DNA of 37,602 nucleotides from Dehalococcoidia bacterium. GTDB lineage: Bacteria > Chloroflexota > Dehalococcoidia > GIF9 > UBA5629. Below are positions 8,672 to 17,739 of this stretch, piece after piece (position 1 is the first letter of the stretch; every line of letters starts with the position of its first letter). Location: positions 1 through 37,602 of the forward strand of contig JADHXB010000004.1 in assembly GCA_016783155.1 (NCBI GenBank), given 5' to 3'. Under the pieces are notes generated by a model. The model saw nothing but the letters and a program-made list of their open reading frames with translations, was not told where the DNA came from and searched no databases. The position numbers and the translations under genes were made by a program.

Positions 8672-10431
8672 ATGAAAGGCTCACATTCACTTGCTCACCG
8701 GATTTTGCCTCTTGTTCTGGTCTTTATGCTACTGGCGACGGCTCTTGCCTCAGCCTGCGCCTCCTCTCCAAGAGAAGCAGAACCTTCAACTTCGCAGGAA
8801 GCACCGGCTCCCCCGTCAGGGGCGGTTACTGCTCCATCGCCGGCACCAAGCCCAACCCCTCCCCCCACAGCCGAATCAGCAATAAAGAGGCATGTCACGC
8901 TACCATGGCTTGAGGGGTCAGATACCATAGGGCTGGCGGTAGGTGGTGCCAAGGGTATTGACAACTTCCGAGAGAACATCAGGAACGGCTACCTGCCTCT
9001 GCCTACAGACATTACCTATGAAGGCTTATTCTATGACTACTATTTCGATACCGGCCAGACAAAACCATGTAACAAGCTTTTCTGCCCCTCTTACAGCTAC
9101 GCTGTTACCAGAGACCCCTTCTCCAACAAGACAGAGTACTACCTCTCCGTAGGCTTGAACTCGGGAATGGAGGAACGCGACTTCGAGCGCAAGAAGCTGA
9201 ACCTGGTAATTGTCCTCGATATCTCCGGTTCCATGTCATCCCCATTCAATGAATATTACTATGACCAGTTTGGAAATGAGGTTAGACTCGGTTGGCTGGA
9301 ACGGCACAAGCAGAAAATGGAGGTTGCCAAGGATGCCGTCATCGCCGTTCTAGACCAACTGAATAATGGCGACCGTTTCGGTATAGTGCTGTTCAATGAG
9401 CGGGCACACTTGCTTCAACGGATGAGCCTAGTGCGACGTACAGACATGGACGAAGTCGCGGACAGCATATTTGAAATAAGGGCTAATGGCAGCACCAACC
9501 TTGCCGACGGAATGAAACTCGCCACAGAGCTTCTGGAAAAATACAGTGATTTTGACCCATATGACTATGAAAATCGTATTATCTTTCTCACCGATGCCAT
9601 GCCCAACACGGGAGAAACCGGAGAGTACAGCCTGCTCAGCCTGCTTAAGAATAATTCCAACGACAATATCTACACCACGTTCGTCGGCATCGGCGTCGAT
9701 TTCAATACCCAGCTCATTGAGTCCATCACCAAGACCAGAGGCGCCAACTACTATTCCGTGCACTCACCCGGCGATTTCATGGAACGGATGGGCGATGAGT
9801 TCGATTACATGGTAACTCCACTCGTCTTTGACCTGCGGCTCACGCTGGAAGCCAGAGACTGGGATATTGAAATGGTATACGGCAGCCCCGAAGCTGACAG
9901 GGCAACAGGTGAGCTGATGAAGGTGAATACACTGTTCCCCTCCAAAAAGGAGATGGCGAGACCAAGGGCGGCCTGATACTGCTGAAGCTGAGGAACAGAG
10001 GGGACGACAGCGGCAGCATCAGGCTCAATGTAAGCTATGAAGACAGAGCAGGGAGAGAAGACGGCAGCACAGCCAAGGTCTATCTCGATGATGAGCGACC
10101 GGAATACTTTGAAAACAGCGGCATACGCAAGGGCATCTTACTTGCCAGGTACGCAGACCTGATGAAAAACTGGCTCATCGATGAGCGGGAACATGCTCAC
10201 TGGAGCCGTCCCTGGGAGCCGATGGTCAACCCGGAATGTGGCATCGTTGTGCCGCCGTCACCACTGGGCACCTGGGAACGCCAGTCACTACCGTTAATGG
10301 TATCAAGGCAGTACAGCATTCTTTTCGAGGACTTCAGCGACTACTTCGCCTACGAAATGGACGAAATCGGCGATACGACGCTTGACCAGGAACTGGACAT
10401 ACTCGACTCGTTGATTGGATACCGGGACTAA
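8672..10431 (+). pseudogene. VWA-domain lipoprotein split by a -1 frameshift near 9943-9950 (8672-9976 frame, then a frame ending at 10431)
   Basis: VWA MIDAS 'VIVLDISGSMSS'; second frame continues GDGETKGGLILLKLRNRGDDSGSIRLNVSYEDRAG...LIGYRD; ggaggt RBS before ATG. Confidence 0.75.
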
Positions 10432-10444
10432 TTGCTTTCTTGAG

Positions 10445-10487
10445 CTCCTGCCCGCCCTGTTTCCCTGAGGAAAGGGGTGGGCAGGAG
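10445..10487. other. Long near-perfect hairpin between VWA gene and sigma factor
   Basis: CTCCTGCCCGCCC-TG-TTTCC-CTGA-GGAAA-GGGGTGGGCAGGAG; no T tract. Confidence 0.6.
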
Positions 10488-10597
10488 TGGCAGGTGTGAT
10501 TTCCCGGAAAGGCATAATTGGAATTGGAAAAAATGGGTTGATTGAGATACCGAACGTGCTACAATGTTGCAACGGAATACTGAATCGAGAAAACACC

Positions 10598-11143
10598 GTG
10601 ACAGACAACAATCTTGCTCATCACGGAATTGCCATAAGCAGCTTTACCGCGCTTTATGAAGAGCACATGACTTACGTTTTTCGCTATATAAACTATCGAG
10701 TAGGCAATCGAAATGAGGCAGAGGATTTGACATCCGTTGTCTTTGAGAAAGCCTTGGCTGCCTTCCACAGGTATGACAGGGACAAGGCGGCACCGCAGAC
10801 CTGGCTGCTGACTATTGCCAGGAATACGGTCACGGACTACTTCCGAAAATCATCCAAGAGGAATAGCCTACCGCTGGAGAGCGCCGTTGGTATTGAATCC
10901 GCGGACCCTTCGCCGCAGGAAGAGACGGAGAGGAGAGAAGAATACGAGCAGCTACGGGTCTGCCTGGCGACGCTGGCTCACCGCGAACAGGAAATCATAT
11001 CGCTCAAGTTCGGGGCCGAGCTCAACAATCGCCAGATTGCTTCCGTGCTCGGTCTATCCGAGAATAACGTAGGTACCATGCTCTTCCGTGCCGTCTGTAA
11101 GCTGAGGAATTGCTTTAAGGACTGGTCGAATGAAAAAAGGTAA
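10598..11143 (+). CDS. ECF-type RNA polymerase sigma factor
   Basis: FTALYEEHMTYVFRYINYRVGNRNEAEDLTSVVFEKAL (region 2) and REQEIISLKFGAELNNRQIASVLGLSENNVGTMLFRAV (region 4); GTG start. Confidence 0.9.
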   Translation: MTDNNLAHHGIAISSFTALYEEHMTYVFRYINYRVGNRNEAEDLTSVVFEKALAAFHRYDRDKAAPQTWLLTIARNTVTDYFRKSSKRNSLPLESAVGIESADPSPQEETERREEYEQLRVCLATLAHREQEIISLKFGAELNNRQIASVLGLSENNVGTMLFRAVCKLRNCFKDWSNEKR

Positions 11144-12452
11144 ATACACAGAGAAACAGTTCATCGAATATCTGGACAAGTTGCTGGCGGGAGAGGAAAT
11201 AAGCCTCGGCGACGACGTCAGCGATGAGGTGCGCTCAGCCCTCGAGCTGGCCAAGAAGATGCTTGCCTACCGCGATGAGCCTTCACCCGATTTCAGGGCA
11301 AGCCTCAGAGACAGATTGCTCCGCAAACTGGCCGAGGAAGAAGCAGCCGCCACCTCTCCGGCAAGGGGAGAAGAACGCCGGGATTGGACAGCAAAGCTTT
11401 TTCCTCAGAGTTTAGTGTGGCGCGCTGCGACCAGCGCTGCGCTTGTCGTGCTGCTCGTAGTCATCGGAGCTGTATGGTATACCGGCAGATATGGCCAGAT
11501 GTCAGCGCCAGCCTCTGCCCCACCACCTCCGCCAGCCTCTGTCTCTCCACCCCCGCTGCTTGAGGGCGATTACCCGGTTAGCCTGCCTTCAAATATCGTT
11601 CCGGAGCATATGACGTTCACAGCAAAAACAGCCCTGTCAGCCAAACCCGGCCAGGCGCCGGTCTACGAGATACAGAGCGCCGGCGTAACAACTGAATCTG
11701 TTACCGCGCTGGGAAGAAGGCTTGGATTCAGCGGAGAAGCCAGATTTATCGACGGCGGAGCTAAGATTGCCATGTTCGACGGCGAAGGCGAGGACATGCG
11801 CGAGCTTACCGTCTGGACCGCTTCCGGAGCCATTGAATACGGGTTCGTGGAGCCTGATAAGCTGTACCCACCGTACACGCCCGACCTTCCGTCACAGGAA
11901 GAGGCAGAGCATATCGCCTATGACTTCCTGGAGCAAGCGGACCTGCTACCACCCGGCTACGAAGATTTCGCCAAGGTAGAAGGTGAAACAAAGGCAATCG
12001 CCGGCGGCAGCTACAGTGTCGGCGAGAAATACACGGAAGAAACCGCGCAACAAGCCCCTGCCTACTGGTTAATCAGCTTTCCTTACCCTGTTGACGACAC
12101 CTGGACTACAGGGCCCGGCTCGAAGATTGAGGTCAGCATCGGCGATGGCGGTGAGGTCGCCGGGCTTCTCTGGGCATGGAGACAGATGACTCCGGTCTAT
12201 ACAGAAAGCATCATATCCCAAAAGCAAGCCTACCAGCACCTTATACAGGGCGAAGGCAGCCTTGATGTTCCTCTCGACTGCGAGCAGGTGGTCGTTGAGG
12301 ACGTTCAGCTCAAATACTGGATAAACCCACCCTCTGAAAAGCAGGACTATGCCGTGCCCGTGTACGAGTTCAAAGGTCAATGCCTGGATAAAAGCGGCAG
12401 GCATCTCGAGGACTTCACGGCATGGACAGAGGCTCTATCCAGCACCTACTGA
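11130..12452 (+). CDS. Anti-sigma-factor-like single-TM protein
   Basis: Overlaps sigma gene by 14 nt; N-terminal cytoplasmic region, TM 'SAALVVLLVVIGAVWYT', large extracytoplasmic domain. Confidence 0.75.
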   Translation: MKKGKYTEKQFIEYLDKLLAGEEISLGDDVSDEVRSALELAKKMLAYRDEPSPDFRASLRDRLLRKLAEEEAAATSPARGEERRDWTAKLFPQSLVWRAATSAALVVLLVVIGAVWYTGRYGQMSAPASAPPPPPASVSPPPLLEGDYPVSLPSNIVPEHMTFTAKTALSAKPGQAPVYEIQSAGVTTESVTALGRRLGFSGEARFIDGGAKIAMFDGEGEDMRELTVWTASGAIEYGFVEPDKLYPPYTPDLPSQEEAEHIAYDFLEQADLLPPGYEDFAKVEGETKAIAGGSYSVGEKYTEETAQQAPAYWLISFPYPVDDTWTTGPGSKIEVSIGDGGEVAGLLWAWRQMTPVYTESIISQKQAYQHLIQGEGSLDVPLDCEQVVVEDVQLKYWINPPSEKQDYAVPVYEFKGQCLDKSGRHLEDFTAWTEALSSTY

Positions 12453-12454
12453 AC
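12318..12454 (+). repeat. Duplicated segment A: 3' end of anti-sigma gene
   Basis: Closely matches 13254-13390. Confidence 0.9.
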
Positions 12455-12460
12455 GGAATT

Positions 12461-12509
12461 CTTGCCCCGGCAAAGCTTAGCGGCATTATCTAGAACCGCC
12501 CTTACCGGG
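12461..12509 (+). repeat. Duplicated segment B (TGCCCCGGCAAAGCTTAGCGGCATTATCTAGAACCGCCCTT)
   Basis: Closely matches 14331-14374. Confidence 0.85.
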
Positions 12510-12546
12510 TAGTTGGGCAATTTAGACATATTATATAATGCGTAGT

Positions 12547-12894
12547 ATGGATTGGCAGATTGTCTTCTATATTGATGAGAAAGGCAATGAACCTGTAAAA
12601 GATTTCATTTTAGGGCAACCCGATGGGGCGATAGCAGAAATTCTGCACGTATTTAAATTATTGAGGCAATTTAACGTCACACTGGGAATGCCTTATGTAA
12701 GGAAAATAGATAGGTCTGGTATCAGGGAGCTTAGAATTAAACACGGTTCGGACATATATCGTATTTTCTTCTTTGCTCATGTAGGGCGCAAGTTTATATT
12801 GTTACACGGTGTTCTAAAAAAAGAAGACAAAATATCAGAAACCGACAAAAATTTAGCCATTCAGAGAATGAACAATTGCAAATTGCGGCCTTGA
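12547..12894 (+). CDS. HigB/Gp49-like (RelE superfamily) toxin
   Basis: MDWQIVFYIDEKGNEPVKDFI...GIRELRIKHGSDIYRIFFFAHVGRKFILLHGVLKK; ORF track start is ATG 12538. Confidence 0.85.
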   Translation: MDWQIVFYIDEKGNEPVKDFILGQPDGAIAEILHVFKLLRQFNVTLGMPYVRKIDRSGIRELRIKHGSDIYRIFFFAHVGRKFILLHGVLKKEDKISETDKNLAIQRMNNCKLRP

Positions 12895-12919
12895 CAATAT
12901 AACATATGTGTTATATAAT
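12891..12919 (+). promoter_or_regulatory. Consensus promoter TTGACA-N17-TATAAT with embedded palindrome ATATAACA-TATG-TGTTATAT (12897-12916), upstream of higA
   Basis: Perfect -35/-10 and 8-4-8 inverted repeat, overlapping toxin stop. Confidence 0.8.
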
Positions 12920-12948
12920 ATGAACAATCCAAATGGGAAGGCAGTAAA

Positions 12949-13260
12949 ATGGCAAACAAAAAAGCTACAAGATACGAAGAATTTGAGGCAGAATTACTTA
13001 AAAAGCCAGGAATTCGCAAAGAATACGAGGCTTTACAGCCTAAATATGACATGATACGGAGTTTGATAGAACGCAGAAACCAATTGCGAATCAGCCAAAA
13101 GCAACTTGCTGAGATTGTTGGAACAAAACAACCTGCCATATCCAGATTGGAAAAGGGTGATTACAATACTACACTCAGTACACTCTTCAAAGTAGCGGAT
13201 GCTCTTGACTTAGATATTTCTCTCCGGGCTCGAACAAAAACCGAGCAGACGTGTGGCTAG
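12949..13260 (+). CDS. HigA-like XRE-family antitoxin
   Basis: LRISQKQLAEIVGTKQPAISRLEKGDYNTTLSTLFKVADALDLDISL. Confidence 0.9.
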   Translation: MANKKATRYEEFEAELLKKPGIRKEYEALQPKYDMIRSLIERRNQLRISQKQLAEIVGTKQPAISRLEKGDYNTTLSTLFKVADALDLDISLRARTKTEQTCG

Positions 13261-13390
13261 ACCCACCCTCTGAAAAGCAGGACTATGCCCTGCCCGTGTA
13301 CGAGTTCAAAGGTCAATGCCTGGATAAAAGCGGCAGGCACCTCGAGGACTTCACCGCCTGGACACAGGCACTATCCAAAACCTACTGAAC
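13254..13390 (+). pseudogene. Segment A': diverged C-terminal remnant of an anti-sigma gene paralog
   Basis: Frame encodes WLDPPSEKQDYALPVYEFKGQCLDKSGRHLEDFTAWTQALSKTY*, matching the end of 11130-12452. Confidence 0.85.
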
Positions 13391-13501
13391 GAAGTCCTGG
13401 CTTTCCCCGTTTGACCTGCTCCACAGAGATTTCCAAAATTTTAGTTTTGGGTATTCCATTCTGAAATATGTAGATGTATAATCGTAACCAAACCAATTCT
13501 T

Positions 13502-14278
13502 TTGAAGTCGGCGGCGAATGCAATGAGTGTACGGCATCAAAGTCAGAAGCTACTACAGAGCCGGTTTGATATCGTCTGGCAGCGTCTGGATGATGCCGGC
13601 GAACAGCAGATGGTAACGCCAGACGGTCACAAGTTTACCGCATTGGCTTCCCGGCGTAAAAGGACTCCGGAAGGCCAGGACCCGAGGTTCATCAGGGTCA
13701 AACAGCGCGGGCAGGAGTTTGCCCGCATTTACTCCTGCTGTTGGGGGCACACCACCAATTGCCATGGCACGCGAATAGGCGGCTATAGTGATGGGCTGGA
13801 TGCCTGGGCTAAAGGCTTGATGATAAGCCAGGAGAGTCTGACCTTAAAACCCAGTGACGAGGTCATTCACCTGCTCGGCAAGTTACTCAACTCAGAGGAG
13901 ATAGACTATGACCGGGCTTGCCTGCATCTTCCTAACAAACCGGGAGTCTATCTAGTCTACGATAGAAAGCAAAAGAAATACATCTATGCCGGTAAAGCTC
14001 TGGATATACAGAAAAGAATCCGGCAGCACGCCCAACGTCAAAACAGGCTGTTTGGATTTAGCAGTCAACCGATTCAGAAAGAGCTAATCGATAAAAAACT
14101 TTGTGCCGACTCAGGTGCAGCCCAGAAATACTTATCCGCCAACTGCACTGTAAGGCACCTGGTCGTACTCGATGAAAAACAAAGAAAGCAGCCCTGGAAG
14201 AAGCGCTCGCTCCTGGAACATTACGCCATTTGCGTTATCGAACCCGAATACAACTTTTCCGGCGAATTCGAGCATTAG
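13502..14278 (+). CDS. GIY-YIG nuclease-domain protein
   Basis: GVYLVYDRKQKKYIYAGKALDIQKRIRQHA; ATG 13523 is an alternative start. Confidence 0.8.
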   Translation: MKSAANAMSVRHQSQKLLQSRFDIVWQRLDDAGEQQMVTPDGHKFTALASRRKRTPEGQDPRFIRVKQRGQEFARIYSCCWGHTTNCHGTRIGGYSDGLDAWAKGLMISQESLTLKPSDEVIHLLGKLLNSEEIDYDRACLHLPNKPGVYLVYDRKQKKYIYAGKALDIQKRIRQHAQRQNRLFGFSSQPIQKELIDKKLCADSGAAQKYLSANCTVRHLVVLDEKQRKQPWKKRSLLEHYAICVIEPEYNFSGEFEH

Positions 14279-14330
14279 CCACGAGCCAATACTCCAATAA
14301 TCATAGTATAAGTTAATGAAATTCCTGTCC

Positions 14331-14374
14331 CTGCCCCGGCAAAGCTTAGTGGCATTATCTAGAGCCACCCTTCC
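14331..14374 (+). repeat. Segment B' (second copy of 12461-12509)
   Basis: TGCCCCGGCAAAGCTTAGTGGCATTATCTAGAGCCACCCTT. Confidence 0.85.
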
Positions 14375-14392
14375 CCAGAAACTATAACATAA

Positions 14393-14421
14393 AGAGTGGT
14401 ACAATGATTAGGGGCAGGTTA
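14393..14421 (+). promoter_or_regulatory. 29-bp promoter-like repeat, copy 1
   Basis: agagtggtacaatgattaggggcaggtta; TGGTACAAT extended -10-like. Confidence 0.6.
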
Positions 14422-14433
14422 GCAGAACACTAG

Positions 14434-15135
14434 ATGAATGAGTTACAATTCCGAAATACGATCCAAGCATGTCTTGATAATGGCGAACGTCTATTGTCGG
14501 ATGTCCTTATGCTCGAATTCTCAGAGCCTCCGGCAACAGCATTCGCTCTCGTAATTATTGCACAGGAAGAATTTGCAAAGGCATTTCTCCTAACACTTGT
14601 ATGCAAAGGCGTAATTCCATGGAACAAGTTCATTCGGCGAGCTACTCGTGATCACACATGCAAACAACTTCTCATTATGATTATGGACTACTTAAATCCG
14701 GACGTTGATGAATTCATTGCCCGAATCAACGTTCCAATTGAGAAGCAAATGACGAGTGCATTTCCCCCTCATATAGCCGATGCCATTAACATATTTCGGC
14801 ACGAGAAAATCCGCAGGTGGGAATCAGGGAATTGGTTCTGGGCTGATCCTCCGAATTATGCTCCCAAGGCGAAAAAAGTAGGCAACGGTGAGATAGATAG
14901 GCTTAAACAGGACCAACTTTACGTTAATATTAGTAAGGATGGTTTTGTAATACCGAAGACTGTCATAACCCAAAGTCAATTCGAGGATGAAAAGTATCGT
15001 GCCGAACGTCTTTCATCACTGGTTCGCGGTATGGTAGATGAGAATAGAACTTCATATTTGGAATACAAAGAGGTCACTGAGACTTTGCGGATCATGTTCG
15101 CAAACATGGCCTCTAATCATAAAAAAGACCGATAA
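14434..15135 (+). CDS. AbiV-family-like abortive infection protein
   Basis: ALVIIAQEEFAKAFLLTLV resembles the AbiV 'A..EE.aKA' motif. Confidence 0.6.
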   Translation: MNELQFRNTIQACLDNGERLLSDVLMLEFSEPPATAFALVIIAQEEFAKAFLLTLVCKGVIPWNKFIRRATRDHTCKQLLIMIMDYLNPDVDEFIARINVPIEKQMTSAFPPHIADAINIFRHEKIRRWESGNWFWADPPNYAPKAKKVGNGEIDRLKQDQLYVNISKDGFVIPKTVITQSQFEDEKYRAERLSSLVRGMVDENRTSYLEYKEVTETLRIMFANMASNHKKDR

Positions 15136-15255
15136 CAACTCATCCCAGCATGCCAATTGCTGGAGCGATTTTATTTGAATCCGAAATTATCCACCGGACT
15201 GGCTTTACGTAAGAATAAGAGAAGCAGTGCCTTTGTCTATTTCGTTGCCAGCCAG

Positions 15256-15284
15256 AGAGTGATACAATAATCTGAGGCAGGTCA
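15256..15284 (+). promoter_or_regulatory. 29-bp promoter-like repeat, copy 2
   Basis: agagtgatacaataatctgaggcaggtca. Confidence 0.6.
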
Positions 15285-15314
15285 GATGATACACTTCAAT
15301 TTGAGATAGTAATT

Positions 15315-15836
15315 ATGAACAATAGCGCGGTTATAGCTGTAGTAGGAACGTTGCTGGGTGTTATAACTAGTGCCATATTGGCCTACTTTTTTCAAAGGCG
15401 AGTGAGCGAAACGCAACGAAAATGGGCACTTGAGGACGAGGAACGACGAAATCAAAAAACCTATCAAGATGAAAAGCGCAAAATGAAACATGCGCTTATA
15501 CAAAAAAGAATAGATATTATTGAAGAGGCAACTGCCCTGATGGATAGCGTTATCAGTATGACATTTGACCATGCCTGTGGTTTCCCTTCAGCAAAGGACA
15601 CTCATGTCATCAAGAAAATTGAAGAAAGACTTCAGGAAATACTACCAAGTGCATGGAATGCTGTCTCTGTTGTCGGTTCAGACGAACTTCAAAAAAATTT
15701 TGAAGTGCTCTCTAGAACATCTATAATTATGATGGATGAGGATTCTGAAGCAATTGATTTTGATGCTTATCAGGAAGCCCAGGGGGCACCAATAGCAATT
15801 GCTAAAATCTTAGACAAGATGCGATTAGAAGACTGA
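15315..15836 (+). CDS. Hypothetical single-TM coiled-coil protein
   Basis: N-terminal TM, then charged helix. Confidence 0.6.
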   Translation: MNNSAVIAVVGTLLGVITSAILAYFFQRRVSETQRKWALEDEERRNQKTYQDEKRKMKHALIQKRIDIIEEATALMDSVISMTFDHACGFPSAKDTHVIKKIEERLQEILPSAWNAVSVVGSDELQKNFEVLSRTSIIMMDEDSEAIDFDAYQEAQGAPIAIAKILDKMRLED

Positions 15837-15868
15837 CGTATAATTAGTTGACCTTCGCCAGGCCGTGA

Positions 15869-16162
15869 CTAAGGGTGAGAGGTAATGGCAAGAATGGTGA
15901 TTATGCCTTTGGAAGGACCATAATACCAGAAGACTCTATAGGCGGCGGGTGTACTCTGCTCTGCATATGCCTCAAAAACCTTTTCTCCGTTAGGGCCTTT
16001 CAAACTCATATATTCATGAGTCTGGAGGCTATTATGCCGAGGATTCATTGCCAGGAACTTGAGGGTCTTTTTGACAGCCTGGTAACGTTTCCTCTGGGAG
16101 GCAGTGCTTTTAAGCAGATTGCAGGCTTTACTTGCCTCCGCTGTCCATTGTAATTCAAACAA
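15869..16162 (-). CDS. RelE/ParE-like toxin candidate
   Basis: MFELQWTAEASKACNLL...AAYRVFWYYGPSKGIITILAITSHP; downstream of antitoxin-like ORF. Confidence 0.6.
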   Translation of the reverse strand: MFELQWTAEASKACNLLKSTASQRKRYQAVKKTLKFLAMNPRHNSLQTHEYMSLKGPNGEKVFEAYAEQSTPAAYRVFWYYGPSKGIITILAITSHP

Positions 16163-16174
16163 AAACGCCTGACC

Positions 16175-16456
16175 TTACAGGGCGTCGAGGTCGACTTTCG
16201 ACACCCTGCCTTTTGCAGCATCGGAAAGCCCCCGCCTGACTGATGCCAGAGCCTTCGGGTTATTGAATAGCCATATCTCCGAAGCAGGGATGGTTACCTG
16301 CGGGTCCAGTAAAATTTGCCCCAGGCTGTTGCGGTATATATGATAGCTGACGCCTTCCTGTAATTGAACCTTTTGCAGAACTACTCGCCTTTTAGCGTCC
16401 GGTTTTACGCTGTCAGCTATCTTTTCGAAGCCTGTATCCCTTATTACTGTAGCCAT
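16175..16456 (-). CDS. Antitoxin-like partner
   Basis: VTIPASEIWLFNNPKALASVRRGLSDAAKGRVSKVDL; adjacent upstream of toxin-like ORF. Confidence 0.55.
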   Translation of the reverse strand: MATVIRDTGFEKIADSVKPDAKRRVVLQKVQLQEGVSYHIYRNSLGQILLDPQVTIPASEIWLFNNPKALASVRRGLSDAAKGRVSKVDLDAL

Positions 16457-16527
16457 CGCAGCGATAGTATACCATTAGTGGGATTATGTGTCAAGTGGGA
16501 TATTCCCACCACTTGGATTGTCACCGG

Positions 16528-16628
16528 TGTCATTGCGAGCCCTTCCGCTAAAGGGCGTGGCAATCTCAATGCCCCACCACCGAGATCGCCACGTCGTCCT
16601 TCCCTGGAAGAACTCCTCGCGATGACAG
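16528..16628. repeat. REP/MITE-like repeat copy
   Basis: GTCATTGCGAGC...GCGTGGCAATCTC...GAGATCGCCACGTCG...CTCGCGATGACA. Confidence 0.75.
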
Positions 16629-16803
16629 GACTAATAAAAAAGTTCACCCTCACCCTGACCCTCCCCCATCAAGGGGGAGGAATAAAAAATGAATTCTCAC
16701 GCGTCGCGATGACGACAAAGACAAAGTTGAAACGGTTATCCGTAGGCGGGTGATACTTAGTCAGGGGTTACCATCAACTCTAAAATTGATATAATCCGTA
16801 ACC

Positions 16804-17412
16804 GTGCTTCTAATTAACTACTCGACATTGGTTGACCCCATACTGAAAGACGTCAGGATTTGCGTCGCCGGGCTTTCCGGCATAAAAGCGGGCGACAGGG
16901 TGCTGGATGTCTGCTGTGGGACAGGCGAGCAGGTGTTCCACTACGGGCAAAAGGGCGCCATTGCCACCGGCGTGGACCAGGAACCCAGCATGATTGAGCT
17001 GGCGGAAAAGAACAGGAAAAGACAGGGATTCAACCATGGCACCTTCCGTCTGGCCAGCGCCACCGAGCTGCCGTTCCGGGACGGTTACTTCGATTGCGCT
17101 TCCATATCGCTCGGGCTGCACGAGATGGAAAGAGATGAGAGAAATAGAGCCGTCTCCGAGATGAAAAGGGTGGTGAAAAAGAAAGGCGTCTTGATGTTCA
17201 TCGACTACCAGGTCCCTTTACCCGGAAACTCCGTTGCTTATCTCATCAGGGCTGTGGAATTCCTCGCCGGAAGAGATAATTATACGTGTTTCAGAGACTA
17301 CCTGGCTCAGGGTGGCTTAAACCAGATATTGAAGGAAAACCAGCTTACCCCGCAAAAGGAAGCTCTTCTTATGCGCGGGAACCTGCAGATAATAAGATCA
17401 AGCAACCCCTGA
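16804..17412 (+). CDS. Class I SAM-dependent methyltransferase
   Basis: GDRVLDVCCGTGEQVFHYG...VDQEPSMIELAEKN; GTG start 9 nt after TATAAT. Confidence 0.85.
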   Translation: MLLINYSTLVDPILKDVRICVAGLSGIKAGDRVLDVCCGTGEQVFHYGQKGAIATGVDQEPSMIELAEKNRKRQGFNHGTFRLASATELPFRDGYFDCASISLGLHEMERDERNRAVSEMKRVVKKKGVLMFIDYQVPLPGNSVAYLIRAVEFLAGRDNYTCFRDYLAQGGLNQILKENQLTPQKEALLMRGNLQIIRSSNP

Positions 17413-17490
17413 CCTGTCCCAGTCTGAATACTACGACGGTCACCCGTAGGCGGGTGACACGTAGGTAATGGGTGACACAGGATGTGGGCT

Positions 17491-17682
17491 GAGATCGCCA
17501 CGGGGCTACGCCCCTCGCGATGACAGATTGGGTAATGTCCCCGGTGTCATTGCGAGCCGAAGGCGTGGCAATCTTGGTGATGGGTATGACGTTAGATTCT
17601 TCCCCTTCACTTCATTCAGGGTCAGAATGACAGGACGTGGAATGAGATCGCCACGTCGCTGAAGCTCCTCGCGATGACAGAA
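17491..17682. repeat. REP/MITE-like repeats (multiple units)
   Basis: GAGATCGCCACG...CTCGCGATGACA; GTCATTGCGAGC...GCGTGGCAATCT. Confidence 0.75.
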
Positions 17683-17739
17683 AAGACAGGGTGTCACTAA
17701 TGTGCTGGACGAGTACAGAGCCAGGCAACGCCAGGTCAG

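Noticed and set aside
16364-16753. 129-aa plus-strand ORF
   Set aside because: Runs through the antisense of the antitoxin-like gene and a REP-like repeat.
17440-17480. GTAGGCGGGTGA-type short direct repeats
   Set aside because: Too short and irregular for an array; likely repeat remnants also seen near 16741.
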